The notes beneath the pieces were generated by a model. It had not been told where the DNA came from, ran no database searches, and saw only the letters and a list, made by a program, of their open reading frames with translations. This document shows, piece after piece, positions 1 through 5,981 of a stretch of 7,776 bases of DNA. The stretch comes from an uncultured Peptococcaceae bacterium. GTDB taxonomy: Bacteria; Bacillota; Peptococcia; Peptococcales; Peptococcaceae. The translations under genes and the position numbers were made by a program. How positions within the stretch are numbered: position 1 is the stretch's first letter; each line of letters opens with the position of its first letter. The DNA lies in contig CABQBF010000129.1 of the NCBI GenBank assembly GCA_902462325.1, positions 1-7,776 on the forward strand, in the 5' to 3' direction.

Positions 1-166
1 GAAACAGCTGGGTGTTGGTCTGAATGATTTTGAGTTTGGGCTTTTGCAGCAGAATGCGCAGGATTTCCTCACACACTGCCGGGTTTTCGGCAATTTTTTG
101 GAAAAATGGGTCGTCCATAATGTTGAGACGGGCGATGAAAGTATGCTTTTCATCAAGAGCTTTCAC
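1..166 (-). CDS. PD-(D/E)XK nuclease family transposase-like protein, N-terminal part (runs off window)
   Basis: Fifty-five codons are visible before the window edge. The readable part, with FIARLNIMDDPFFQKIAEN followed by a CEEILRILLQKPKLKII segment, resembles the N-terminus of the Firmicutes proteins annotated as PD-(D/E)XK nuclease family transposases (Rpn-like). The catalytic residues would lie beyond the edge, so activity cannot be judged. I chose the GTG at 166 because an AAAGGA ribosome binding site (177-182) lies 10 nt upstream, a good promoter (251-279) would start transcription near 244, and family similarity begins there. The frame stays open upstream to an ATG at 322, but that codon has no Shine-Dalgarno, precedes the promoter and sits in the tail of the tatD terminator. 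These proteins are usually multicopy and linked to mobile DNA. Family assignment is from recalled motif similarity only. Confidence 0.6.
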   Translation of the reverse strand, partial: MKALDEKHTFIARLNIMDDPFFQKIAENPAVCEEILRILLQKPKLKIIQTNTQLF

Positions 167-250
167 AAAGGCAACATCCTTTCTTGGGTTGGAATTGACC
201 GGAAAGGAAAAGTTGGATGTGAGCTGGAACGACCATTCCTGTCTAAGGTT

Positions 251-279
251 ATTGTACAATAGACGGTGCTGTTTGTAAA
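251..279 (-). promoter_or_regulatory. Promoter of the transposase-like gene
   Basis: On the minus strand TTTACA (274-279) is followed after exactly 17 nt by TACAAT (251-256). Transcription would begin near 244, leaving a leader of about 78 nt before the GTG start at 166. It lies downstream of the tatD terminator, so the fragment appears to be an independent transcription unit. Confidence 0.55.
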
Positions 280-328
280 GTGAATATTTAGTAATTTTTG
301 GATATATAACAATATCAACCATAAAAAT

Positions 329-363
329 AACGGGCGACCTACGATGAGAGTAGGTCGCCCGTT
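329..363 (-). terminator. Rho-independent terminator of the metG-tatD operon
   Basis: A perfect 14-bp inverted repeat (329-342 with 350-363) with a 7-nt loop begins 8 nt past the tatD stop codon. On the minus strand the stem is followed by TATTTTTAT-type sequence, a usable U-tract. On the plus strand the tail is only TTTTG, so it probably works mainly for tatD. Confidence 0.88.
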
Positions 364-371
364 TTGTCATG

Positions 372-1142
372 TTACGCAATTCCGTAAACCCGCTTGCCGT
401 TTTGGTAGGTGGCTTCTACCACTTCTTCCAGGGAGATGCCGCGGATTTCGGCAATTTTGGCGGCGGTGTACTGCACCAGCATGGGCTCGTTTCGTTTGCC
501 GCGGAAGGGCGCCGGCGCCATGTAGGGGCAGTCGGTTTCAATCACCAGCCGGTCCAGCGGAATGGCCGCGGCCACTTCCACTGTTTTGCGGGCATTTTTA
601 AAGGTAACTGGCCCGCCTAACCCGATATAGAAATTGAGCTTTATCACTTCCATTGCCATTTCTACGCTGCCGGAGAAGGCGTGCAGAATGCCGCCTACCT
701 GCCGGGCGTTGCTGTGCTTTAGAATGTCCAGGGTGTCGCCGTGGGCTTCCCGGTCGTGAATGACCAGAGGCTTGTGCAATTGGCAGGCTAGGTCGATGTG
801 CTGCTGGAATAATACTTTCTGGGCGTCTTTGGTGGACACGTCCCAGTAGTAGTCCAGTCCGGTTTCACCGATGCCTACCACTTTCGGGTGTTCTGCTAAT
901 TGGCAGATGGTGGCCCAGCCTTCCGGCGTGTAGGTGGATACGTCCTCTGGATGCAACCCTACAGCAGCATAAAGCTTCTCGTACTGTTCGGCCAATGCCA
1001 CTGTGCGGGGGCAATCCTCCAAATTGCAACCGATGTTGACCACCAGCGCCATGTTGTCATAGATATTTTGAATGACCTGCTGGCGGTCCTCGTCAAATTT
1101 TTCGTCCAATATGTGGGCGTGGGTGTCAAATAAATTCATCAT
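372..1142 (-). CDS. tatD: TatD family metal-dependent hydrolase
   Basis: A 256-residue TIM-barrel amidohydrolase-superfamily protein of the TatD/YabD/YcfH group; family members have 3'-5' exonuclease or DNase activity in the cytoplasm. All expected metal and catalytic positions are visible: the DTHAH motif (H8, H10), VGLHP (61-65), GETGLDYYWD with E93, the histidine of VIHDREAH (H129), H154 in LHAFSG, and ETDCPY with D204, followed by the PFRGKRNEP signature (212-220). Length matches the family. I chose the ATG at 1142 because a GAGGAA site lies 7 nt upstream; a second ATG at 1139 is equally possible, and the TTG at 1160 is not supported. It is the second gene of the metG operon, separated by 11 nt, an arrangement common in Firmicutes. 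Its cellular substrate is not certain, so the product name is a family name. Confidence 0.93.
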   Translation of the reverse strand: MMNLFDTHAHILDEKFDEDRQQVIQNIYDNMALVVNIGCNLEDCPRTVALAEQYEKLYAAVGLHPEDVSTYTPEGWATICQLAEHPKVVGIGETGLDYYWDVSTKDAQKVLFQQHIDLACQLHKPLVIHDREAHGDTLDILKHSNARQVGGILHAFSGSVEMAMEVIKLNFYIGLGGPVTFKNARKTVEVAAAIPLDRLVIETDCPYMAPAPFRGKRNEPMLVQYTAAKIAEIRGISLEEVVEATYQNGKRVYGIA

Positions 1143-1149
1143 GCTATCG

Positions 1150-1155
1150 TTCCTC
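1150..1155 (-). promoter_or_regulatory. tatD ribosome binding site overlapping the metG stop codon
   Basis: GAGGAA on the minus strand lies 7 nt before the tatD ATG at 1142 and overlaps the metG TGA (1154-1156). This fixes the tatD start and suggests that ribosomes finishing metG assist tatD initiation. Confidence 0.75.
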
Positions 1156-3139
1156 AGCAAACGGTGGAGCCGGACGGAATGTCGGCTTTGCCTACTTGCA
1201 GCACTTCCAGCAGACTGTCATCGTCGGTAGCGGCGGAGAGCAGCATACCATGGGATACGATACCGCGGATTTTTTTCGGAGCCAGGTTGGCTACCAGTAC
1301 CAGCTTTTTGCCCACCAATTCTTCTGGATTTTCATAGAATTTAGCAATACCCGATACGACCGTGCGGATTTCATCGCCCATTTTTAATTTGAACTGCAGC
1401 AGCTTGTCGGCTTTTTCGACTTTGCTGCATTCCAATACTTCCACAACCCGTAAATCCAGCTTAGAAAAGTCATCGTAGGTAATTTGCGCTTTGCCTTCCG
1501 ATGCTGGAGCTTCTGCCGCGGCTTCTTTCTTAGCTTTTGCTTTGGCAGGCTGTTCGGCGTTGGCGGCTTCTTTGGGCAAATCCAGCGATTTGGGGTCGAT
1601 GCGAGGGAAGATGGCTTCTTTTTTGCATACCTTTACGCCAGTTGCCGTTTTGCCCCATACGCAACCGTCAGCCCAGGTGCAGCCCTCCAAGGTCTGTCCG
1701 GTCTGTTCGGCTACCTTGCCCGGTACCAGCGGCATAAAGGGCGCCAGCAAAATGGTGCTGATGCGGATGGATTCCATCAGATTATACAGTACTGTGCCCA
1801 GCACAGCTTTTTTGCTTTCGTCTTTAGCCAATACCCAGGGCGCAGTTTCGTCGATATATTTGTTGGCGCGGCTGATTAATTTCCAGATAGCGGCCAGCGC
1901 GTTGGGGAAATCCATTTTTTCCAGACAGGCGGCAGCTTCGTTGCCTACAGAAACAGCCAGTTCTTTTAGTTCAGCGTCAAATTGGCTGGCTGGTTCGGCA
2001 GCAGCCGGGACGAGGCCGTCAAAATATTTATCAATCATGGCTACAGTACGGCTTACCAGATTGCCGAAGTCGTTGGCCAGGTCGGTGTTGATGCGTTTTA
2101 CCAGTGCTTCTTCGGAGTAATAGCCGTCGGAGCCGGTGGAAATTTCCCGCAGCAGGAAATAGCGGATTGCGTCTACGCCGTATTTGTCCAGCAGTACGTT
2201 GGGGTCTACCACATTGCCTTTGGACTTGGACATTTTGCCGCTGTTCAGCAGCACCCAGCCATGGCCGAATACCTGTTTCGGCAGCGGCAGGTCGGCAGCC
2301 ATGAGGATGCAAGGCCAAATGATGGCGTGGAAGCGGGCAATGTCTTTGCCTACCAGATGGATATCGGCAGGCCAGAATTTCTGATATAAATCGTCGTGGT
2401 CTGTGCTGTATCCCAATGCGGAAATATAGTTGGTCAGCGCGTCGAACCATACATAAATTACGTGCTTATCGTTGATTGGCACCGGAATCCCCCAGTCAAA
2501 GGTGGTACGGGAGATGCACAAATCCTCCAGCCCCTGCTTAATAAAGCTAATCATTTCATTGCGGCGGGCTACCGGCTGAATAAAATCAGGATGGTCTTCG
2601 ATGTATTGCAGCAGACGGTCCTGATATTTGCTCATTTTAAAGAAGTAGCTTTCTTCTTTGATCAATTCGGTTGGGCGGCCGCAATCGGGACAGTTGCCGT
2701 CCACCAGCTGCCGTTCGGTAAAGAAGGTTTCGCAAGGGGTACAGTAATGGCCTTCATATTCGGATTTGTAAATATCGCCTTTGTCATAGATGGTCTGGAA
2801 AATTTTCTGCACCACTTCCATATGCCGCGGCTGGGTTGTGCGGATAAAGTCGTCGTTGGAAATCAGCAGCCGTTTCCACAGAGCTTGGAAAGTAGCTACA
2901 ATTTTGTCGGTATATTCGATTGGCGTTACGCCCTGGGCTTTGGCTACCCGTTCAATTTTCTGGCCGTGTTCGTCGGAGCCGGTTAAAAAATAGGTTTCGT
3001 AACCCTGCATCCGTTTGTAACGGGTCATGGTGTCGGCCATAACGGTGCAGTAGGCGTGGCCAATATGTAAATTGGCGCTGGGATAATAGATAGGCGTGGT
3101 GATGTAAAAACGTTTTGCTTCGCTTGCAGATGCGGTCAT
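1154..3139 (-). CDS. metG: Methionine--tRNA ligase (methionyl-tRNA synthetase)
   Basis: A 661-residue class I aminoacyl-tRNA synthetase that charges tRNA-Met with methionine in the cytoplasm. The Rossmann-fold catalytic domain carries the HIGH motif exactly (25-28) and KMSKS (302-306). A zinc-binding connective insert shows two Cys-x-x-Cys pairs (C133/C136 and C150/C153). The anticodon-binding helical domain spans roughly 340-510. An Ala/Lys-rich linker (about 523-550) leads to a C-terminal EMAP/Trbp-like OB-fold tRNA-binding domain (about 553-661; LDLRVVEV, VSGIAKFY, VANLAPKKIRGIVSHGM). This is the long, dimer-type architecture usual in Firmicutes. The start is certain: AAGGAGG (3147-3153) lies 7 nt before ATG 3139. 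It is first in an operon with tatD and is controlled by a T-box leader. No missing residues or frame problems were seen. Confidence 0.98.
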   Translation of the reverse strand: MTASASEAKRFYITTPIYYPSANLHIGHAYCTVMADTMTRYKRMQGYETYFLTGSDEHGQKIERVAKAQGVTPIEYTDKIVATFQALWKRLLISNDDFIRTTQPRHMEVVQKIFQTIYDKGDIYKSEYEGHYCTPCETFFTERQLVDGNCPDCGRPTELIKEESYFFKMSKYQDRLLQYIEDHPDFIQPVARRNEMISFIKQGLEDLCISRTTFDWGIPVPINDKHVIYVWFDALTNYISALGYSTDHDDLYQKFWPADIHLVGKDIARFHAIIWPCILMAADLPLPKQVFGHGWVLLNSGKMSKSKGNVVDPNVLLDKYGVDAIRYFLLREISTGSDGYYSEEALVKRINTDLANDFGNLVSRTVAMIDKYFDGLVPAAAEPASQFDAELKELAVSVGNEAAACLEKMDFPNALAAIWKLISRANKYIDETAPWVLAKDESKKAVLGTVLYNLMESIRISTILLAPFMPLVPGKVAEQTGQTLEGCTWADGCVWGKTATGVKVCKKEAIFPRIDPKSLDLPKEAANAEQPAKAKAKKEAAAEAPASEGKAQITYDDFSKLDLRVVEVLECSKVEKADKLLQFKLKMGDEIRTVVSGIAKFYENPEELVGKKLVLVANLAPKKIRGIVSHGMLLSAATDDDSLLEVLQVGKADIPSGSTVC

Positions 3140-3316
3140 AGAAAGACCTCCTTAAAATAATTTTCGGTTAACAGCGTTCTTACTGTTATCGACATAGAAC
3201 GCGTAAAATATACCAAGTGCTATATACAACGGGAAATTTTTCTGTTATACTGACAGTATCCGTTGGAATATGGCGTATTTGGAAGAAACATAAAGTATTG
3301 ATTTTGGGGGAGAAAC
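3140..3316 (-). other. Long leader between the T-box terminator and metG
   Basis: About 177 nt of transcribed but non-coding minus-strand sequence separates the T-box terminator from the metG start. It contains a 7-bp inverted repeat (GCGTTCT 3174-3180 with AGAACGC 3197-3203) and an exact odd palindrome ATACTG-A-CAGTAT (3247-3259). No convincing second promoter was found. The metG Shine-Dalgarno at 3147-3153 lies outside both repeats. Confidence 0.4.
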
Positions 3317-3576
3317 AAAAAACCCGTTCCTGTCAAAACAACAGGGACGAGTTCAAGTCGCGGTACCACCCTGCTTTATTCTATGGCACTGTAGACGCCG
3401 ATAGAACCTCAGCAGATTTGTTAACGGAAATCAACCGGATCAGCATGATCACGCTCCGGGCTCATTTTCACCAGCGCCGACAGTCTGAACTTGCAGCAAA
3501 TGTTCAGCTCTCTGGGCAGCAGCTATCCGGCTACTCTACCTTTCTTCGCATAAATGGCATATTTTGTGTGGATATA
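3316..3576 (-). promoter_or_regulatory. T-box riboswitch leader of metG
   Basis: The minus strand carries the canonical 14-nt T-box AGGGTGGTACCGCG (3359-3372). Its 5' AGGG can pair with CCCT of the terminator's first arm to form the antiterminator. The bulge reads TGGT, whose last base suits a tRNA with an A discriminator. Stem I base pairs AGCCGGAT (3525-3532) with ATCCGGTT (3433-3440); an AG-rich CCCAGAGAGC bulge region and a distal CTGAAC/GTTCAG hairpin are visible. Stem III is TTCTAT/ATAGAA (3379-3384 with 3401-3406). An ATG at 3444-3446, just inside the 3' arm of Stem I, is the likely specifier for tRNA-Met. Uncharged tRNA-Met would stabilise the antiterminator and raise metG-tatD expression. 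Confidence 0.92.
3317..3353 (-). terminator. T-box regulated terminator upstream of metG
   Basis: A 13-bp stem (3321-3333 with 3341-3353, one G-U pair and one mismatch on the minus strand) with a 7-nt loop, followed by TTTT. Its first arm contains the CGTCCCT that competes for pairing with the T-box, so it is the regulated attenuator. Confidence 0.88.
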
Positions 3577-3582
3577 AAATAT

Positions 3583-3611
3583 AGTATAGAAAAAGACGGG
3601 CTGTCCGTCAA
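3583..3611 (-). promoter_or_regulatory. Promoter of the metG-tatD operon
   Basis: TTGACG (3606-3611) and TATACT (3583-3588) on the minus strand are separated by exactly 17 nt, close to the housekeeping sigma consensus. The predicted start near 3576 places the whole T-box leader, about 260 nt, downstream. Confidence 0.82.
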
Positions 3612-3630
3612 GGCTTTTCTTGCAGATATT

Positions 3631-3641
3631 TTTCTGAGAAA
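3631..3641. repeat. TTTCT-G-AGAAA palindrome, copy 1 (candidate operator)
   Basis: An 11-nt odd palindrome between the divergent metG and abrB promoters, 20 nt upstream of the metG -35. Its exact reverse complement recurs at 3692-3702. Function is inferred from placement only. Confidence 0.35.
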
Positions 3642-3683
3642 CAACAAAATTTTGAAAAAATTTACACTTTTCCGTAATTTTGA

Positions 3684-3712
3684 TTGACTTTTTTCTCAGA
3701 AAATGATATTAT
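3684..3712 (+). promoter_or_regulatory. Promoter of the AbrB-family gene
   Basis: TTGACT (3684-3689) and TATTAT (3707-3712) are separated by 17 nt. The predicted start is near 3719, giving a 5' leader of about 66 nt that includes a small CTGTT/AACAG hairpin. Confidence 0.82.
3691..3703. repeat. TTTTCT-C-AGAAAA palindrome, copy 2, within the abrB promoter spacer
   Basis: A 13-nt odd palindrome lying wholly between the -35 and -10 of the abrB promoter, where a bound protein would block RNA polymerase. The inner 11 nt are the reverse complement of copy 1, with centres 61 nt apart. This is consistent with an operator, for example for autoregulation, but no binding protein can be named. Confidence 0.4.
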
Positions 3713-3785
3713 TTACACATAGCTAGAAAAGAATGTAAGTTCTGTTTGATAACAGGAAGTTTGAACAAAATGAGGAGGAACGGTT

Positions 3786-4052
3786 ATGAAGTCAACAGGT
3801 ATCGTTCGTAAAGTAGATGAACTAGGAAGAGTGGTAATTCCAATTGAATTGAGAAGAACATTGGGCATTGATGAAAAAGATGCGCTGGAAATTTACACAG
3901 ACAATGAAAAAATTGTTCTGAAAAAATATGAACCAGCCTGCATTTTCTGCAACAATGCCGAAAATGTACAGAACTTCAGAGGCAAACTGGTTTGCACCGA
4001 ATGCGTGAAAAAAATGGTGGAAAATCTGGACCAGGCCAGCAATATCATCTAA
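3786..4052 (+). CDS. AbrB/SpoVT family transition-state-type transcriptional regulator
   Basis: An 88-residue DNA-binding protein. Residues 1-47 form the AbrB/SpoVT swapped-hairpin domain, with the typical MKSTGIVRKVDELGRVVIPIE beginning, LRRTLGI, and an ALEIYTDNEKIVLKKY strand segment; such domains dimerise and bind AT-rich DNA. The C-terminal half differs from Bacillus AbrB: it has two Cys-x-x-Cys pairs (C52/C55 and C70/C73) that look like a small zinc ribbon, a variant I recall from clostridial and related AbrB homologues. The start is secure: GAGGAGG (3772-3778) is 7 nt before the ATG. The gene is monocistronic, with a consensus promoter and a strong terminator, and is divergent from metG. 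A palindrome inside its promoter hints at repression. Target genes are unknown; I give no symbol because AbrB paralogues are common. Confidence 0.93.
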   Translation: MKSTGIVRKVDELGRVVIPIELRRTLGIDEKDALEIYTDNEKIVLKKYEPACIFCNNAENVQNFRGKLVCTECVKKMVENLDQASNII

Positions 4053-4075
4053 AGCGTAATTGATACGTCAAACAT

Positions 4076-4135
4076 AAAAAGCTGATGCAGAAAGAGCTTT
4101 CTTGCAAGACAAGTTCTTTCTGCATCAGCTTTTTT
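4076..4135 (+). terminator. Strong Rho-independent terminator after the AbrB-family gene
   Basis: A 24-bp stem (4076-4099 with 4111-4134, one G-U pair) with an 11-nt loop and a TTTTT run at 4131-4135, starting 23 nt after the stop codon. A-runs on the 5' side give it T-runs on the minus strand as well, so it could stop transcription from either direction. Confidence 0.92.
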
Positions 4136-4209
4136 GTGCTTTAAAAAGAGGGATATATTGTAAAGGGCAAACTATATATGCATAGAATATTGTGTGCATT
4201 TTAAGAAAC

Positions 4210-4271
4210 GGATTGACTACAGTTTATAATTGTAATTGAAATTGCAGTAGGTTTGCAAAACCAGTTAGACA
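4210..4271 (+). promoter_or_regulatory. Candidate LysR-type regulator binding region, copy upstream of the transporter
   Basis: This block aligns without gaps to 6981-7042 upstream of the hydrolase gene, with 42 of 62 positions identical by hand count. The 3' core AAAACCAGTTAGACA (4257-4271) differs from the other copy at one position and overlaps the -35 hexamer. The upstream segment 4224-4235 (TTATAATTGTAA) is also well conserved. The extent, from the -35 to roughly 55 nt upstream of it, is what LysR-type regulators commonly cover. The link to the LysR gene at 5982-6926 is inference. Confidence 0.55.
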
Positions 4272-4292
4272 AAATCATCATAATAATATAAT
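4265..4292 (+). promoter_or_regulatory. Promoter of the transporter gene
   Basis: TTAGAC (4265-4270), then 16 nt, then TATAAT (4287-4292). The perfect -10 with a weak -35 inside the shared block suggests an activator-dependent promoter. The leader to the ATG is about 62 nt and contains the exact palindrome AGGAATTCCT (4304-4313). The rest of the 4136-4361 gap holds no gene I can support. Confidence 0.62.
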
Positions 4293-4361
4293 CTTATAGA
4301 TATAGGAATTCCTTAAAAAACAGTAAAATGTGGTACTTACTTTGTATTTAGGGAGGATATT

Positions 4362-5810
4362 ATGATGAACATCAGCAAAAGAGATTTTACAATCATTCAT
4401 TTACTAGTTATGATAACCATCATAGCAATATTTTTTATCTTACCACCTGTAGGTTCTTTAACCCAGATTGGTATGAGAGTAATCGGTGTATTTATTGCGG
4501 TTGTATATGGCTGGAGCGTTGCGAACCTTATCTGGCCCAGTTTAATTGCAATTGTTGCGCTGCCTTTTACGGGTATTGCGACAATGAATGAATTTATTGC
4601 TGCAGGGTTGGGAAATGATACGATTTACTTTCTTATTTTTATTTTAATATTTTCTGAGTGGGTAAATTCTTCTGGATTAAATGATTTTATTGCTAATTGG
4701 TTTATCAGCAGAAGAATTTTAAATGGTCGTCCATGGCTGTTCATGACATTTTTCTTTTTAGGTTGCATGGTTATGGGATTTATGATTAATGCTTTTTTGG
4801 GAATGTTAGTTATGTGGGGGATTTTGTTTAGATTGTGTGAAATTGCAGGATATAAACCTTATGATAAATGGCCAACCATGATGCAAATAGGGATATTGTT
4901 ATTTCATCTTATTGGTACAGCAATCCCACCGTACCGTGGTTTCACACTAATTTTGTTGGGGAGTTACAGTAGAATGGGTGGACAACCAGTGGACATGTTT
5001 TCGTGGATTAGTTTCTCTATTCCGGTAGCTTTGATTAGTTTATTAATTTATTTATTTGTTTGGAAATTTATTATAAGGGTTGATGTAAAACCATTGGCGA
5101 ACATTTTGAATGGGGAAATCGTAGATAAAAGTACATTAGTATTAACCAAACAGAAAAAAATGGTGTTAGGTTATTTTGTAGTGTTTATTTTGCTATTATT
5201 TTTGCCAAGTTTGATGCCAGAAGCGTGGTTGCTGACAGGTATGCTGAAAAAACTAGGAAATGGAGGGATTATTACTTTTATATTGTTATGTATGTGCTTC
5301 ACGAAAGTTGATGGAAAACCAACATTTGATTTTAATGCGATGGCGAAAAAAGGCGTTGTATGGGATATCATTTTGGTTTGCATGGTAGTTATTCCGTTGG
5401 GCACCTATCTAACAGACGAGGCAACAGGCGTTACGCCATTTATTTTAGGACTATTAACTCCTGTATTTGGTAGTCTTCCCTATGTTGTGTTTTTCTTTGT
5501 GGTTTTTGCGGTAGCGACACTCTTAACAAATGTAATGTCTAATTTGGTTGTCGCTTTTGTTTTGATTCCAGTTGTTATGGGTATTGCAGCTAATGCTGGA
5601 GTTAATGAACTTCCAACCGTTTTTATGATTATTTTAGCTGTACATTATGCAATTCTTACGCCTGCAGCTTGTGGTTATTCGGCGATGGCTTTAGCTAAAA
5701 AGGATTGGTTAAAGACATCAGATATGTACAAATATGGAGGCATTACAGTGTTATTTCTAATTATAGCATTGGGGATTTTTGGATATCTATGGACATCTCT
5801 GGTACTGTAG
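4362..5810 (+). CDS. SLC13/DASS-like anion (dicarboxylate-type) membrane transporter
   Basis: A 482-residue, very hydrophobic inner-membrane protein with about 12-14 predicted helices (for example 11-28, 36-70, 86-100, 125-157, 173-200, 212-236, 268-284, 330-347, 373-405, 414-432, 460-480). Two halves flank a hydrophilic stretch around 240-267, as in divalent-anion:Na+ symporters. The second half carries LLTNVMSNLVVAF (387-399), like the TNxxSN substrate/sodium signature, and a TPAACGYSAMAL segment (433-444) where DASS proteins have TPPNA. The corresponding first-half SNT motif is not recognisable; MINAFLGML (141-149) lies about where it should be. GGGAGGA (4351-4357) precedes ATG 4362 by 4 nt; ATG 4365 at 7 nt is an alternative start. 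It is convergent with the LysR gene. Substrate is unknown: an organic or inorganic anion, possibly the product or substrate of the hydrolase at 7120. Other ion-transporter-superfamily carriers remain possible. Confidence 0.75.
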   Translation: MMNISKRDFTIIHLLVMITIIAIFFILPPVGSLTQIGMRVIGVFIAVVYGWSVANLIWPSLIAIVALPFTGIATMNEFIAAGLGNDTIYFLIFILIFSEWVNSSGLNDFIANWFISRRILNGRPWLFMTFFFLGCMVMGFMINAFLGMLVMWGILFRLCEIAGYKPYDKWPTMMQIGILLFHLIGTAIPPYRGFTLILLGSYSRMGGQPVDMFSWISFSIPVALISLLIYLFVWKFIIRVDVKPLANILNGEIVDKSTLVLTKQKKMVLGYFVVFILLLFLPSLMPEAWLLTGMLKKLGNGGIITFILLCMCFTKVDGKPTFDFNAMAKKGVVWDIILVCMVVIPLGTYLTDEATGVTPFILGLLTPVFGSLPYVVFFFVVFAVATLLTNVMSNLVVAFVLIPVVMGIAANAGVNELPTVFMIILAVHYAILTPAACGYSAMALAKKDWLKTSDMYKYGGITVLFLIIALGIFGYLWTSLVL

Positions 5811-5929
5811 AAGAAAAAGAAACCGCAGTAAGAAAATGTTACATTGACACAGCGAATGCCCCTGTCGTGTTTCCAGTTTGTAAGTGAATCTGCTTTGCTC
5901 AGAAAATTTAATGATATCATAACGATATC

Positions 5930-5966
5930 AAAAATCGCTTAAATCTCCTGGTTTAAGCGATTTTTC
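5930..5966. terminator. Bidirectional terminator between the transporter and LysR genes
   Basis: A perfect 14-bp stem (5930-5943 with 5952-5965) with an 8-nt loop. T-runs follow on both strands because the stem ends are A5/T5. It serves the convergent pair: 119 nt past the transporter stop and 15 nt past the LysR stop. The preceding 5811-5929 holds no supported gene; it contains the palindrome ATGATATCAT (5911-5920). Confidence 0.9.
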
Positions 5967-5981
5967 TTTAAAGCTGGGCTT

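Noticed and set aside
2031..2450. A 139-codon minus-strand frame inside metG
   Set aside because: It is an out-of-frame reading of metG codons, rich in R/H/P, with no domain similarity.
1484..2986. Several long plus-strand open frames (131-209 codons) opposite metG
   Set aside because: They are antisense shadows of a fully intact metG, with cysteine- and arginine-rich low-complexity translations and no supported starts.
3136..3195. A 19-codon leader peptide ending in an ATGA overlap with metG
   Set aside because: There is no ribosome binding site before its ATG and no run of methionine or other regulatory codons, so I do not list it as a gene, only as part of the leader finding.
3217..3687. 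A 156-codon open frame on the plus strand
   Set aside because: It runs antisense through the whole T-box leader and metG promoter, has no ribosome binding site, and resembles no protein family; its openness is explained by the structured leader on the other strand.
4304..4313. AGGAATTCCT palindrome in the transporter leader
   Set aside because: It has no counterpart upstream of the hydrolase gene and lies downstream of the promoter; a single 10-nt palindrome is weak evidence for an operator.
5705..5887. A 60-codon plus-strand frame spanning the transporter 3' end
   Set aside because: It overlaps the transporter out of frame for about 100 nt, has no Shine-Dalgarno and no recognisable motif; the overlapping minus-strand 81-codon frame (5675-5920) fails for the same reasons.
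5911..5927. Two GATATC sites as a possible repeat or operator
   Set aside because: They are short, AT-rich and located between a stop codon and a terminator of convergent genes, where regulation is unlikely.
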